Shown here piece after piece: positions 1 through 8,012 of a stretch of DNA of 38,742 bases (its first letter is position 1; each line of letters starts with the position of its first letter). The position numbers and the translations under genes were made by a program. The notes under the pieces are model-generated. The model made no database searches. It saw only the letters and a list, made by a program, of their open reading frames with translations, and had not been told where the DNA came from. The DNA comes from Bryobacterales bacterium (GTDB lineage: Bacteria; Acidobacteriota; Terriglobia; Bryobacterales; Bryobacteraceae), in NCBI GenBank assembly GCA_003162425.1, contig PMOK01000026.1, positions 1-38,742 of the forward strand, in the 5' to 3' direction.

Positions 1-2488
1 GGATGTAGAGCGTGCGGCCGGTCTGCCGCTTGCTCAATTCGCGTGCCAGCTTGATGCGCTGCGCCTCGCCGCCGGACAACGTCGTGGAGGATTGCCCTAG
101 ATGAATGTAGCCCAAGCCGACATCATGCAACGTTTGTAACTTGGCCTGGATTTGCGGAATGTTTTCGAGCACGGGGATGGCGTCTTCGACAGTGGATTCG
201 AGCAAATCCGCGATGGAGTGGCCCTTGTATTTCACCTGGAGCGTTTCACTGTTGTAGCGGCGGCCTCGGCAGACATCGCAGGTGACGTAGACATCGGGCA
301 GGAAGTTCATTTCGATGCGCTTCAAGCCATCACCCTGGCAAGCCTCGCAGCGGCCGCCTTTCACATTGAAGCTGAAGCGGCCGGGTTTGTAGCCGCGCTC
401 GCGCGATTCGGGCAGCATGGCGTAAAGATCGCGAATGGGGGAGAAAACGCCGGTGTAGGTGGCAGGATTCGATCGGGGAGTGCGGCCGATGGGCGATTGA
501 TCAATCTCCACTACTTTGTCGATGTGCTGCAAGCCTTCGATGGAATCATGCTGGCCGGGATTGTCGTGGGAGCCGTAGATTTCTTTGGCGAGCGAACGGT
601 AAAGGATATCGTTGACGAGGGTCGATTTTCCGCTGCCGGATACGCCGGTAACGACGATGAAACTGCCGAGGGGAAATTCGACGGTGACGTTCTTCAGATT
701 GTGCTCGCGGGCGCCGTGGACAATTAACTTTTCGCCGTTGCCGTGCCGCCGTCCGGAGGGAGGGTCGATTCTAACGGCGCCGGAAAGATATTGGCCGGTG
801 AGTGAAGCAGGATTCTGCCGGATTTCGAGTGGAGTGCCGGAAGCCACCAGGTGGCCGCCCAAGCGTCCTGCGCCAGGGCCGAGATCGATGACGTAATCGG
901 CTCGTTCAATGGTCTCGGCATCGTGTTCCACCACGAGCACCGTGTTGCCGAGATCGCGCAGGCGGGTGAGTGTATCGAGGAGGCGATCGTTATCGCGTGC
1001 GTGGAGGCCGATAGAAGGTTCGTCCAGGACGTACAATACGCCTCGGAGCTTGGAGCCGATTTGAGTAGCTAGGCGAATTCTCTGCGCCTCGCCGCCGGAG
1101 AGCGTAGCGGCGGAACGCGCGAGGCTGAGGTAATTCAAACCCACTGCGGTTAGGAATTCGAGGCGATTGCGGATCTCGTCAACGACACGGCCGGCGATCT
1201 GATGTTCGCGTTCGTTGAGTTTCCAGGTTTTTACGGCGGCGAGAGCGCGATCGATGGACATCTCAGTGAGTTCCGAGAGGCCTGCGCCCTTTACGCGAAC
1301 AGCAAGGCTGCTGGGCCGGAGACGCTGGCCGTGACAATCCGGGCATTCGGAGGGGGACATGTAGTCCATCAGCCAGTCGCGATAAGCGGGGCTGGCGTCC
1401 TGGAACGTTTCGTCCAGAATCTTGACGACACCGGGGAATCCTTTGTCGCCTTCGAGCAACTGCTGGCGGGCGCGCTTGGATAGCTCTTCGAAGGGCTTAT
1501 TAATATTGATGCGCAGGCGCGCGGCTCCCTCAGAGACCATTTGATTCATGTACGAAGAGCTGGCGCCGGGTCCGAGGGCTCCGTCGAGCAAGGGCTTGGA
1601 AGTATCGACCATGACTTTGGCGGGATCGAAACTCCAGGTGTTGCCGAGGCCGTGGCAGGTTTCGCAGGCGCCGAAGGGGCTGTTGAATGAAAAGGAGCGA
1701 GGCTCGAGCTGCGGGACGCTGGCGCCGCAGTTGGGGCAGGCGAGTTTCTGCGAGTAGAGCTTTTCTTCGCCATTGACGACGGCGACGATCACCAGTCCGT
1801 TGGCCAGTTTGGCGGCGGTTTCGAGGGACGCTTCGATGCGTTTCTCGCTGCCCGGCTTGAGCGGGAGGCGATCGATGACAACCTCGATGCTGTGGTTCTT
1901 ACGGCGGTCGAGGGGGATTTCCTCGTCGAGCGAGTGCAACACGCCGTCGATGCGGGCGCGAACGAAGCCCTGGCGCGCGAGCTTCTCCAGATCCTTTTTA
2001 TATTCGCCCTTGCGGCCGCGCACGATGGGCGCGAGGATCATGATTCGCTCGCCCTGCGGAATGGTCAGGATTTGTTGCAGGATTTGCTCGGTGCTTTGGC
2101 GCGAGATCTCGATGCTGCAAGTAGGGCAGTGGGGAACGCCGATGGAGGAATAGAGGACGCGCAGGTAATCGTAAATTTCGGTGATGGTGCCGACGGTGGA
2201 GCGCGGGCTGCGGTTGGTGGTTTTCTGCTCGATGGAGATGGCGGGGCTGAGGCCGTCGATGGAATCCACTTCGGGGCGTTCCATTTGATCGAGAAACTGG
2301 CGCGCGTAGGGGGAGAGTGTTTCCACGTAGCGGCGTTGTCCTTCGGCGTAGATGGTATCGAAGGCAAGCGAGGATTTCCCGGAGCCGCTCAAACCCGTGA
2401 TCACGGTGAAGGTGTTGCGCGGGATCTCGACGTCGATATTTTTGAGATTGTGCTGGCGTGCGCCGTGCACGGTGATGCGCTTGAGCAT
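1..2488 (-). CDS. uvrA: Excinuclease ABC subunit A (UvrA), C-terminus cut by window edge
   Basis: UvrA is the damage-sensing ATPase of nucleotide excision repair; it acts as a dimer with UvrB. The minus-strand frame is open from the ATG at 2486-2488 to the edge, about 829 codons, against roughly 940 for a full protein. The N-terminus begins [18 protein letters not shown]. Visible motifs are the first Walker A (GLSGSGKSS, about residue 32), a CxxC-x19-CxxC zinc module (CPNC...CETC), the first signature [12 protein letters not shown] with Walker [11 protein letters not shown], the second Walker A (GVSGSGKST), a second zinc module (CEAC...CDVC) and the second [12 protein letters not shown]. The second Walker B lies just past the edge. 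No Shine-Dalgarno is obvious. A weak -10 (TAAAAT, 2507-2512) lies upstream. Confidence 0.97.
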   Translation of the reverse strand, partial: MLKRITVHGARQHNLKNIDVEIPRNTFTVITGLSGSGKSSLAFDTIYAEGQRRYVETLSPYARQFLDQMERPEVDSIDGLSPAISIEQKTTNRSPRSTVGTITEIYDYLRVLYSSIGVPHCPTCSIEISRQSTEQILQQILTIPQGERIMILAPIVRGRKGEYKKDLEKLARQGFVRARIDGVLHSLDEEIPLDRRKNHSIEVVIDRLPLKPGSEKRIEASLETAAKLANGLVIVAVVNGEEKLYSQKLACPNCGASVPQLEPRSFSFNSPFGACETCHGLGNTWSFDPAKVMVDTSKPLLDGALGPGASSSYMNQMVSEGAARLRININKPFEELSKRARQQLLEGDKGFPGVVKILDETFQDASPAYRDWLMDYMSPSECPDCHGQRLRPSSLAVRVKGAGLSELTEMSIDRALAAVKTWKLNEREHQIAGRVVDEIRNRLEFLTAVGLNYLSLARSAATLSGGEAQRIRLATQIGSKLRGVLYVLDEPSIGLHARDNDRLLDTLTRLRDLGNTVLVVEHDAETIERADYVIDLGPGAGRLGGHLVASGTPLEIRQNPASLTGQYLSGAVRIDPPSGRRHGNGEKLIVHGAREHNLKNVTVEFPLGSFIVVTGVSGSGKSTLVNDILYRSLAKEIYGSHDNPGQHDSIEGLQHIDKVVEIDQSPIGRTPRSNPATYTGVFSPIRDLYAMLPESRERGYKPGRFSFNVKGGRCEACQGDGLKRIEMNFLPDVYVTCDVCRGRRYNSETLQVKYKGHSIADLLESTVEDAIPVLENIPQIQAKLQTLHDVGLGYIHLGQSSTTLSGGEAQRIKLARELSKRQTGRTLYI

Positions 2489-2530
2489 TTGCTAGGGGGA
2501 GTCTCTATTTTAGCAGTGCTGTGGTTGGGG

Positions 2531-2558
2531 GTTGCTGGTTGCTGGTGGCTGGTTGCTG
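2531..2558. repeat. Four-unit 7-bp tandem repeat
   Basis: Four heptamers in a row: GTTGCTG, GTTGCTG, GTGGCTG, GTTGCTG. The third has one change. It lies just upstream of uvrA, in the 487-bp divergent gap (2489-2975). That gap otherwise holds a hairpin (2735-2785) and no credible gene. Confidence 0.85.
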
Positions 2559-2734
2559 GTCGTCGCAGTGCTTCGCGGTGGGCGTCTGATCTTTTTTGAC
2601 GCATCGGGCGATTCTTGTGTTTGGGAGAGCGTCGCTTTTAAGTGGTTTATTTTTTATATGGTTGCGAGGAGATTTCCACAGACTGGAGGGTCGATTTTTC
2701 GTGATGCGTCAAGAAATTCATTCTTTTTAACCCC

Positions 2735-2785
2735 GGGGTGCGGCGCGAGGCCACCGCATGCCTCGCTGAGGATGTGCCGCACCCC
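2735..2785. repeat. Intergenic inverted repeat, possible divergent member of the hairpin family
   Basis: The outer arms GGGGTGCGGC (2735-2744) and GCCGCACCCC (2776-2785) are perfect complements. Inner arms GCGAGG (2745-2750) and CCTCGC (2761-2766) extend the stem, with a 9-nt bulge on the right side. The tail GTCGCCACA resembles the CGCCAC tail of the other hairpins. It sits between divergent genes with no T-tract, so it is not a classic terminator. Confidence 0.6.
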
Positions 2786-2975
2786 GTCGCCACAGTCATA
2801 GAATAATGCGTGGAGGGTTGGGAGGCGAAGCTGTTCCGGGGCTGGGGAGTGGTTAGCCGTGTGTTTTGGATGGTTTGCAGGGTTCGGAGTTTTTTGCGAG
2901 AGTTGTGACTGGCACGTCTGGACCCGCGAAATCGGGAAATGAGTATCCTGTCACCGGATTTTGTATGATCGACTT

Positions 2976-4154
2976 ATGAAGCTGCGCTACGTTTGCGTGC
3001 TGATTTCCGGGTGGGCTTGGGGTGCTACTTACTCGAAGGACGTTGCTGGGATTCTCAACCGGCACTGCGTGGAGTGCCATCGCGCGGGAGAAGTCGCGCC
3101 CATGGTGTTTACCAGCTACCAGGCGGTGCGGCCGTGGGCGAAGGCGATCCGCGAGAAGGTAGTGACAGCGACGATGCCGCCTTGGCTTGCTGATCCGCAC
3201 GTTGGGGAGTTCAAGAACGATAGGCGGCTCGATCAGGGCGAGATCGACACGATTGTCGCTTGGGTGAATGCGGGGGCGCCGGAAGGCGATGCTAAGGATT
3301 TGCCTGCTGCGCCGCATTTCCTGGACGGCTGGAATATCGGAAAGCCGGATCAGATTTTTGATTACGGTGTGGATTTCGATGTGCCTGCCGAAGGCGTGGT
3401 GGACTACCAATATTTCAAAATCCCAACCAATTTCACGGAGGACAAGTGGATTGAGGCGGCGGAGATCCGGCCGCAGCATCGCGCGGTGACGCATCATATC
3501 AATGTGTTCATCCTGGAACCGGGGCAGAAAGCCACCGATGGAGCGATGCTGACTGGTTTCGCGCCGGGCGTACAGCCGCTGAACCTGGAGCCTGGAACGG
3601 CGATGCTGGTGAAGGCCGGGTCGATTTTCATTTTTCAGGCGCACTATACGCCGAATGGGAAGGCGGTGAAAGACCGGTCGTTCGTGGGGCTGCGATTCGC
3701 CAAGCAGCCGCCGGTGTTGCGGTCTATTACGGATCGCGCTTACAACGCGTTGTTCAAGATTCCGCCTGGCGATCCGAATTATCTGGTGAAGTCGAGCTGG
3801 ACGGCGAAGCAGGATGTGGATCTTTTCGCGCTGATGCCGCACATGCATTTTCGCGGGAAGGATTTCCGTTACACGGTGGTGTATCCGGACGGCCGTGAGC
3901 AGGTGATCCTGAACGTGCCGAAATACGATTTCAACTGGCAGCTGGGGTATGAGCTGAAGACGCCGCTGCATTTGCCGAAGGGGTCGAGGATCGATTGCGT
4001 GGCGCACTTCGACAACTCGCCGAACAATAAGTGGAACCCGGATCCGACGAAGGAAGTGCGGTGGGGCGATCAGACCTGGGACGAGATGATGATCGGGTTT
4101 TTCCTGTACAAGGTGCCGGCGGCTGGCAGCGCGGTGTCGGCGACGAGCGAGTAG
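2976..4154 (+). CDS. Secreted cytochrome c-type heme protein with PHM-like copper monooxygenase domain
   Basis: The product is 392 aa from the ATG at 2976 (MKLRYVCVLISGWAWG, a signal peptide); the open frame also reaches a TTG at 2961. A heme-binding CVECH (31-35) opens a small cytochrome c-like domain. The remainder resembles copper type II ascorbate-dependent monooxygenases (PHM/DBH family). All expected ligand motifs are present: paired His 173-174 (VTHH), His 223 (QAHY), His-x-His 289/291 (MPHMHF) and Met 371 or 372 (DEMM). The family hydroxylates substrates with copper and O2; the substrate here cannot be read. A -10-like TATGAT (2964-2969) ends 6 nt before the ATG, which suggests a leaderless mRNA. 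It could be a binding protein rather than an enzyme. Confidence 0.82.
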   Translation: MKLRYVCVLISGWAWGATYSKDVAGILNRHCVECHRAGEVAPMVFTSYQAVRPWAKAIREKVVTATMPPWLADPHVGEFKNDRRLDQGEIDTIVAWVNAGAPEGDAKDLPAAPHFLDGWNIGKPDQIFDYGVDFDVPAEGVVDYQYFKIPTNFTEDKWIEAAEIRPQHRAVTHHINVFILEPGQKATDGAMLTGFAPGVQPLNLEPGTAMLVKAGSIFIFQAHYTPNGKAVKDRSFVGLRFAKQPPVLRSITDRAYNALFKIPPGDPNYLVKSSWTAKQDVDLFALMPHMHFRGKDFRYTVVYPDGREQVILNVPKYDFNWQLGYELKTPLHLPKGSRIDCVAHFDNSPNNKWNPDPTKEVRWGDQTWDEMMIGFFLYKVPAAGSAVSATSE

Positions 4155-4183
4155 TAGAATAGATAAAGTACGTCAACAAGAAT

Positions 4184-4259
4184 GGGCGGCTAGCTCAGCT
4201 GGGAGAGCGCTGCGTTCGCAATGCAGAGGTCGGGGGTTCGATCCCCCCGCCGTCCACCA
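4184..4259 (+). tRNA. tRNA-Ala (anticodon CGC), CCA encoded
   Basis: A full cloverleaf can be drawn. The acceptor stem is GGGCGGC (4184-4190) with GCCGTCC (4249-4255; one G-T pair). The D-arm carries AGCTCAGCTGGGAGAGC. The anticodon arm is CTGCG-TTCGCAA-TGCAG, giving anticodon CGC. The T-arm is GGGGG-TTCGATC-CCCCC. The discriminator is A4256, followed by an encoded CCA (4257-4259). TAGAAT (4155-4160) and TAAAGT (4164-4169) upstream are possible -10 elements. Confidence 0.97.
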
Positions 4260-4270
4260 ACTAACCTCTT

Positions 4271-6877
4271 TCACTCATGGCGCAACGACTCCATGGGATC
4301 AATGCGGGTGGCGCGGCGGGCGGAGAAATAGGACGCCATGGCCATGGCTGCGGCCACCAGCAGTGGGACAGCCACGAAAACTGCCGGGTCGTGGGACGTC
4401 ACGCCAAACAGCAGGCGGGTCATGATGCGCGTTAGGGCCCAGGCGCCGGCGAGTCCGAGAGCTACGCCCGAGAGCGCTATCAGCAGGCCATTACCGACCA
4501 CCGATCGAAGAATGTCCGAGCGTTCGGCGCCCAACGCCAAGCGGATGCCGATTTCGTGACGCCGTAGCGTAATGGAATATGACACCAGTCCATAGAGCCC
4601 GATGACGGCCAGCAGCAACGCAAGCACGGCGAAGAGCCCGGTGAGCGCCATGGTCAGGCGGCGGGGCGCCACAGATTCCGAGATGATGCTTTGCATGGTG
4701 CGGATGTCCGAGATAGGTTGGTTGCGATCCACGGAGCGGATGGCGTCGCGGATGGCGGCGATCAGGCTGGTTGGATCGAGATCGGCGCGCACCACGAGTG
4801 TCATGCCATGCATCGATTCCCGGAAGTACATTTCGGGCGCCGGTTCCGTATCCAGGCCGTAGTGCTTTACGTTGGCAACCACGCCAACAACGGAAATCCA
4901 ATCCTTCGACGAAACGCCGAAACGCTTCCCGATGGGATTCTCATTCGGCCAGTAAGTGCGCGCCATGGCAAGGTTGATGATGGCGACGGGGGAACGGAGA
5001 TCCTGCTCGATAAAATGGCGGCCTTGGAGCAGAGGGATTCCCATGGCGCGGAAATAATCCAGGCTGACGGAGCGATGCTGGGCCCAGATGATATCGCCTG
5101 GCGCGCGTGGTGGGCGGCCTTCGATGTAGATGTCCTGTCCCCAGCTCTGTTCGTTGATCGGAATTAGATTGGCGGCGCCGGCTACGCGGACGCCGGGCAG
5201 AACCGCGATTCGCTGCAGGATCTCGGTGTAGAATGCGTTGGCGCCATTGGAGCTGTTGCGGGACAGGTTCATGGTTAGGACGTTCTCGGCGCGAAATCCG
5301 CTGTCTACCTGGAGCAGGTGAACGAAACTCCTGATAAGGAGGCTGGCGCCGATGAGCAGCATGACGGCGAGGGCGACCTGGGAGACGACGAACGCACTGC
5401 GCGAGCGCGTGTGAGAGATCCGAGATGCCCCCGCGCGGCTGGATGGTTTCAAACCGCTGTTGATGTCGGCGCCCGCGGCGCTCCAGGCCGGCGCCATGCC
5501 GAAGAGCAAACCGGTGAGTATCGATACGAGCAGCGTGATGGAAAGCACCGAGGCATCGATGCCGGCCGGTTGGAGCGGGTGCATCGCTGCGGGAACAGCG
5601 GCGTAGAGGAGATGAACACCCCAGGTAGCGAGCAACAGTCCGAGTGTCCCGCCGATCATGGCGAGAAGCAAGCTCTCGGTGAGGGCTTGGCGCACAAGGC
5701 GTTCTTTGGCGGCGCCGAGCGCGCGGCGAATGGCCATCTCTCTTTGGCGGGCCGCGGCGCGGGCCAGCAGCACACCGGCGATGTTCGCGCAGGCAATCAG
5801 CAGTACCAGCACCACTGACGCTAAGAGCGCGACCAGCGCCGGACGCAACGTGTGCGTGTAACGATCGTGCAAGCTGGCGACCAAAGCGGTCTCGTCGCGG
5901 TTGGTCTCTGGATATTCACGGGCCAGGCGATCAGCGATGGCGGTCATTTCAATTTGTGCCTGTGCGATGGAGACCCGAGGCTTGAGCCGCGCGATGACCT
6001 TCAGATGGCGGCCATCGCGGCCTCCCGGTAAAAACCGGCCGAGCGGAAGCCATATTTCTTCTGGTGGCGTCGAGAAGCGGAAATCGGCGGGCATGACGCC
6101 GACCACGGTGAAGGGCTTGCCGTCAATGATGACTTTTCTGCCGAGGACATCCGTCGTGCCGCCAAATTTTCTTTGCCACAATCCGTAGCCCAGCACCGCA
6201 ACCGTGTCGCCGCTGCGGTGGTCCTGTTCCGGCGAAAAGAGGCGGCCATAGAGCGGGCTGATGCCGAGGACGGAGAAAAAGCTGGACGAAACGCGCTTGC
6301 CGCTGATGCGCTCCGGCTGTTCCATGCCGGTGAGGTTGAACTCGCTGGTGGATATGTCCCACGCGCCCATGTCTTCGAACACGTGGTTCTGCGCCTTCCA
6401 ATCGAGATAATTCGGAGGCGATGCCCAACCGGTGAGTCTTTCAGGCTGGGCCGGGTTGAGCTGGGTCACCGTGACCAGACGGCCAGGATCGCGGAAAGGC
6501 AAGGGGCGCAGCAGAAAATCGTTGAAGGCCGAGAAAATGGCGGTGTTGGCTCCGATGCCGAGCGCGAGCGTGGCGACAATCACCAATGACAGGCTCGGGT
6601 TGTTTCGCAACATACGCAGGGCGTATCGAACATCCTGATCGAGTTCCTCGATCCATCGCCAAGCCCAAACTTGCCTACCCGTTTCTTTCAGCAACGTGGT
6701 GTTTCCGAGCTGGCGCTGCGCGGCATAGCGCGCATCTTGAGTGGGCATGCCTTGGCTCTGGTTCTGGTCGGCCTGCATCTCGAGGTGAAATCGCATTTCC
6801 TCTTCCAGGTCGTGCTCGAAGCGGTTGCGGCGCAACAGGACCGAGAGCCTGCGGTGGAGCTCGTCGAGCCAGTCCAT
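4271..6877 (-). CDS. ADOP-family ABC transporter permease (MacB/FtsX-like)
   Basis: This 868-aa membrane protein matches the acidobacterial duplicated orphan permease family (TIGR03434). The N-terminal segment MDWLDELHRRLSVLLRRNR is typical of ADOPs. It is followed by a first membrane helix in NPSLSLVIVATLALGIGANTA, a periplasmic MacB-like core and an FtsX helix bundle containing ARAAARQREMAIRRALGA. The arrangement repeats in the second half, ending in a bundle with LRRHEIGIRLALGAER. Such permeases lack an adjacent ATPase gene, and none is seen here. The substrate is unknown; relatives move macrolides, lipoproteins or peptides. The start has a strong SD (GGAGGA, 8 nt before the ATG). The gene lies 16 bp downstream of padR, as is usual for this pairing. 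Confidence 0.95.
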   Translation of the reverse strand: MDWLDELHRRLSVLLRRNRFEHDLEEEMRFHLEMQADQNQSQGMPTQDARYAAQRQLGNTTLLKETGRQVWAWRWIEELDQDVRYALRMLRNNPSLSLVIVATLALGIGANTAIFSAFNDFLLRPLPFRDPGRLVTVTQLNPAQPERLTGWASPPNYLDWKAQNHVFEDMGAWDISTSEFNLTGMEQPERISGKRVSSSFFSVLGISPLYGRLFSPEQDHRSGDTVAVLGYGLWQRKFGGTTDVLGRKVIIDGKPFTVVGVMPADFRFSTPPEEIWLPLGRFLPGGRDGRHLKVIARLKPRVSIAQAQIEMTAIADRLAREYPETNRDETALVASLHDRYTHTLRPALVALLASVVLVLLIACANIAGVLLARAAARQREMAIRRALGAAKERLVRQALTESLLLAMIGGTLGLLLATWGVHLLYAAVPAAMHPLQPAGIDASVLSITLLVSILTGLLFGMAPAWSAAGADINSGLKPSSRAGASRISHTRSRSAFVVSQVALAVMLLIGASLLIRSFVHLLQVDSGFRAENVLTMNLSRNSSNGANAFYTEILQRIAVLPGVRVAGAANLIPINEQSWGQDIYIEGRPPRAPGDIIWAQHRSVSLDYFRAMGIPLLQGRHFIEQDLRSPVAIINLAMARTYWPNENPIGKRFGVSSKDWISVVGVVANVKHYGLDTEPAPEMYFRESMHGMTLVVRADLDPTSLIAAIRDAIRSVDRNQPISDIRTMQSIISESVAPRRLTMALTGLFAVLALLLAVIGLYGLVSYSITLRRHEIGIRLALGAERSDILRSVVGNGLLIALSGVALGLAGAWALTRIMTRLLFGVTSHDPAVFVAVPLLVAAAMAMASYFSARRATRIDPMESLRHE

Positions 6878-6891
6878 GAGGAACTTCCTCC
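6878..6891 (-). promoter_or_regulatory. Ribosome binding site inside a small palindrome
   Basis: GAGGAA-C-TTCCTC (6878-6890) is a perfect dyad directly before the permease ATG. It contains most of the SD GGAGGA (6886-6891). A 5-bp stem with a 3-nt loop could partly hide the SD in the mRNA. That effect is inferred from sequence only. Confidence 0.5.
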
Positions 6892-6893
6892 TT

Positions 6894-7238
6894 TCAGGCA
6901 GGTTGGATGACGCGCAAGGTTGCCTCCATCACGCGAGTGAATCCGGAAACTTCGTCCGCCAGTTGCTTTCGTCCCGCAGGCGTGAGTTGGTACACGCGGG
7001 CACGCCGCTTGGGACCGGCGGGCATCCACTTAGCTGTCACCCAACCCTTCAGAAGCATCCGTTGCAGCGCTGGATAGAGCGAGCCTTCTTCGACCTGCAA
7101 TACGTCAGCGGACGTCAGTTTGATTTGCTGAGCGATGGCGTAGCCGTGCAGTGGGCCGCGCGTAAGAGTTTTTAGGATGAGCATCTGCAAGGTGCCTGGC
7201 AATACGTCGCTGCGCTCGCTTTGATTGCCACTCTGCAT
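6894..7238 (-). CDS. PadR-family transcriptional regulator
   Basis: This 114-aa protein carries the PadR winged-helix signature: LPGTLQMLILKTLTRGPLHG, then GYAIAQQI, then EEGSLYPALQRM, then a wing ending RRARVYQLTPAGRKQL. PadR proteins are usually repressors that sense small molecules. The gene is immediately upstream of the ADOP permease and almost certainly co-transcribed with it, so local control of the permease is the likely role. No SD precedes the ATG. The promoter prediction places transcription start at, or within a base or two of, this ATG. Confidence 0.94.
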   Translation of the reverse strand: MQSGNQSERSDVLPGTLQMLILKTLTRGPLHGYAIAQQIKLTSADVLQVEEGSLYPALQRMLLKGWVTAKWMPAGPKRRARVYQLTPAGRKQLADEVSGFTRVMEATLRVIQPA

Positions 7239-7273
7239 AGCCTAACTATGCATCGAGGAGCTGAGAGGGTCAA
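7234..7273 (-). promoter_or_regulatory. Predicted leaderless promoter and PadR operator
   Basis: On the minus strand, TTGACC (7268-7273), a 17-bp spacer (7251-7267) and CATAGT (7245-7250) form a fair sigma-70 promoter. The padR ATG starts 6 nt after the -10, so the mRNA may have no leader. A perfect dyad, TGCATAG (7234-7240), 5 nt, CTATGCA (7246-7252), covers the -10 and the start codon. Autorepression by PadR fits this placement. Confidence 0.6.
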
Positions 7274-7319
7274 TATTAGCTTTCTATTAGTCGTCGGAAA
7301 ATTGGGCGATAATTGGCGG

Positions 7320-7928
7320 GTGCGGACTTGGTGCGCTTCTCTCTTACTAGCGCTGGTTGCGATCGCTTGCCGCAAGCCGCCGCCGAAAGTTGTTGTTCCC
7401 GAGGTGTTTCGCGTGAAGTTTGAGACTTCGCAAGGTGATTTTGTGGTGGAGGCGCGGCGCGAGTGGTCGCCGCATGGCGTGGACCGATTCCACGAGCTGC
7501 TCCGGCTGCATTATTTCGACCAGGGGCGATTCTTTCGTGTTCTGCCGGGCTTCATTGCGCAGTTTGGCGTCCATCGCGATTTTGATGTGCATGCTACGTG
7601 GAGCAAGCTGTTCATCGTGGATGATCCGCCGCGGGAGAAGAACATGCGGGGGACGCTCGCGTTTGCTAAGTCCGGGCCCAATACGCGGGCGACCGAGATT
7701 TTTGTCAATCTGGCGGATAACGCAGCTCTGGACGAAGACCGTTTCGTGCCGTTTGCCAAAGTGATTCAGGGGATGGAAGTGGTGGATCGGTTCTACTCGG
7801 GCTATGGCGAGATGCGGCCGGAGGGCAAATGGATCGATCGGGGGCGGGTGGAAGAGGAGACCAACGAATATTTGGTGCAGCGGTTTCCGAAGTTGGACTA
7901 TATCAAGCGAGCGCAATTCGTGCCGTGA
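7320..7928 (+). CDS. Cyclophilin-type peptidyl-prolyl isomerase, predicted lipoprotein
   Basis: From the GTG at 7320 the product is 202 aa. The start MRTWCASLLLALVAIAC ends in a plausible lipobox with Cys 17, so the protein is probably lipid-anchored. The cyclophilin fold is recognisable: FETSQGDFVVE, the active-site stretch FFRVLPGFIAQFGV, FAKSGPNTRATEIFVNL, and LDEDRFVPFAKVIQGMEVVD. These proteins speed up folding at proline bonds, here in the cell envelope. The open frame reaches 7221, but those upstream starts overlap the PadR promoter and would bury the signal peptide. No strong SD is seen. Confidence 0.88.
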   Translation: MRTWCASLLLALVAIACRKPPPKVVVPEVFRVKFETSQGDFVVEARREWSPHGVDRFHELLRLHYFDQGRFFRVLPGFIAQFGVHRDFDVHATWSKLFIVDDPPREKNMRGTLAFAKSGPNTRATEIFVNLADNAALDEDRFVPFAKVIQGMEVVDRFYSGYGEMRPEGKWIDRGRVEEETNEYLVQRFPKLDYIKRAQFVP

Positions 7929-7953
7929 TCGCCAGAACGTCGAGATGAGTCTC

Positions 7954-7983
7954 GGCGCTGCAGACACGAGTGTCTGCGCCACA
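7954..7983 (+). repeat. Hairpin-family element, GCAGACAC stem
   Basis: GCAGACAC (7960-7967), loop GA, GTGTCTGC (7970-7977), then a GCCACA tail. The left flank GGCGCT partly pairs with the tail. It lies in the 84-bp gap between the cyclophilin and TonB receptor genes. Confidence 0.85.
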
Positions 7984-7989
7984 ACCCGT

Positions 7990-7995
7990 TATAAT
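7990..7995 (+). promoter_or_regulatory. Possible -10 element (TATAAT) for the TonB receptor
   Basis: A perfect TATAAT lies 17 nt before the ATG at 8013 and 35 nt before an alternative GTG at 8031. The matching -35 position falls within the preceding hairpin and has no consensus, so this is a weak call. Confidence 0.35.
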
Positions 7996-8012
7996 AGCCG
8001 TCAGGTTGTCTT

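Noticed and set aside
1892-2599. 235-codon plus-strand frame over the start of uvrA
   Set aside because: It lies antisense to the first Walker A region of UvrA and has no plausible domain.
2853-4007. Long minus-strand open frame (384 codons) opposite the heme/copper protein
   Set aside because: The product is Arg/His/Pro-rich with no domain, and the plus strand encodes a clear protein with a signal peptide and metal ligands. It is a shadow frame of GC-rich codon use.
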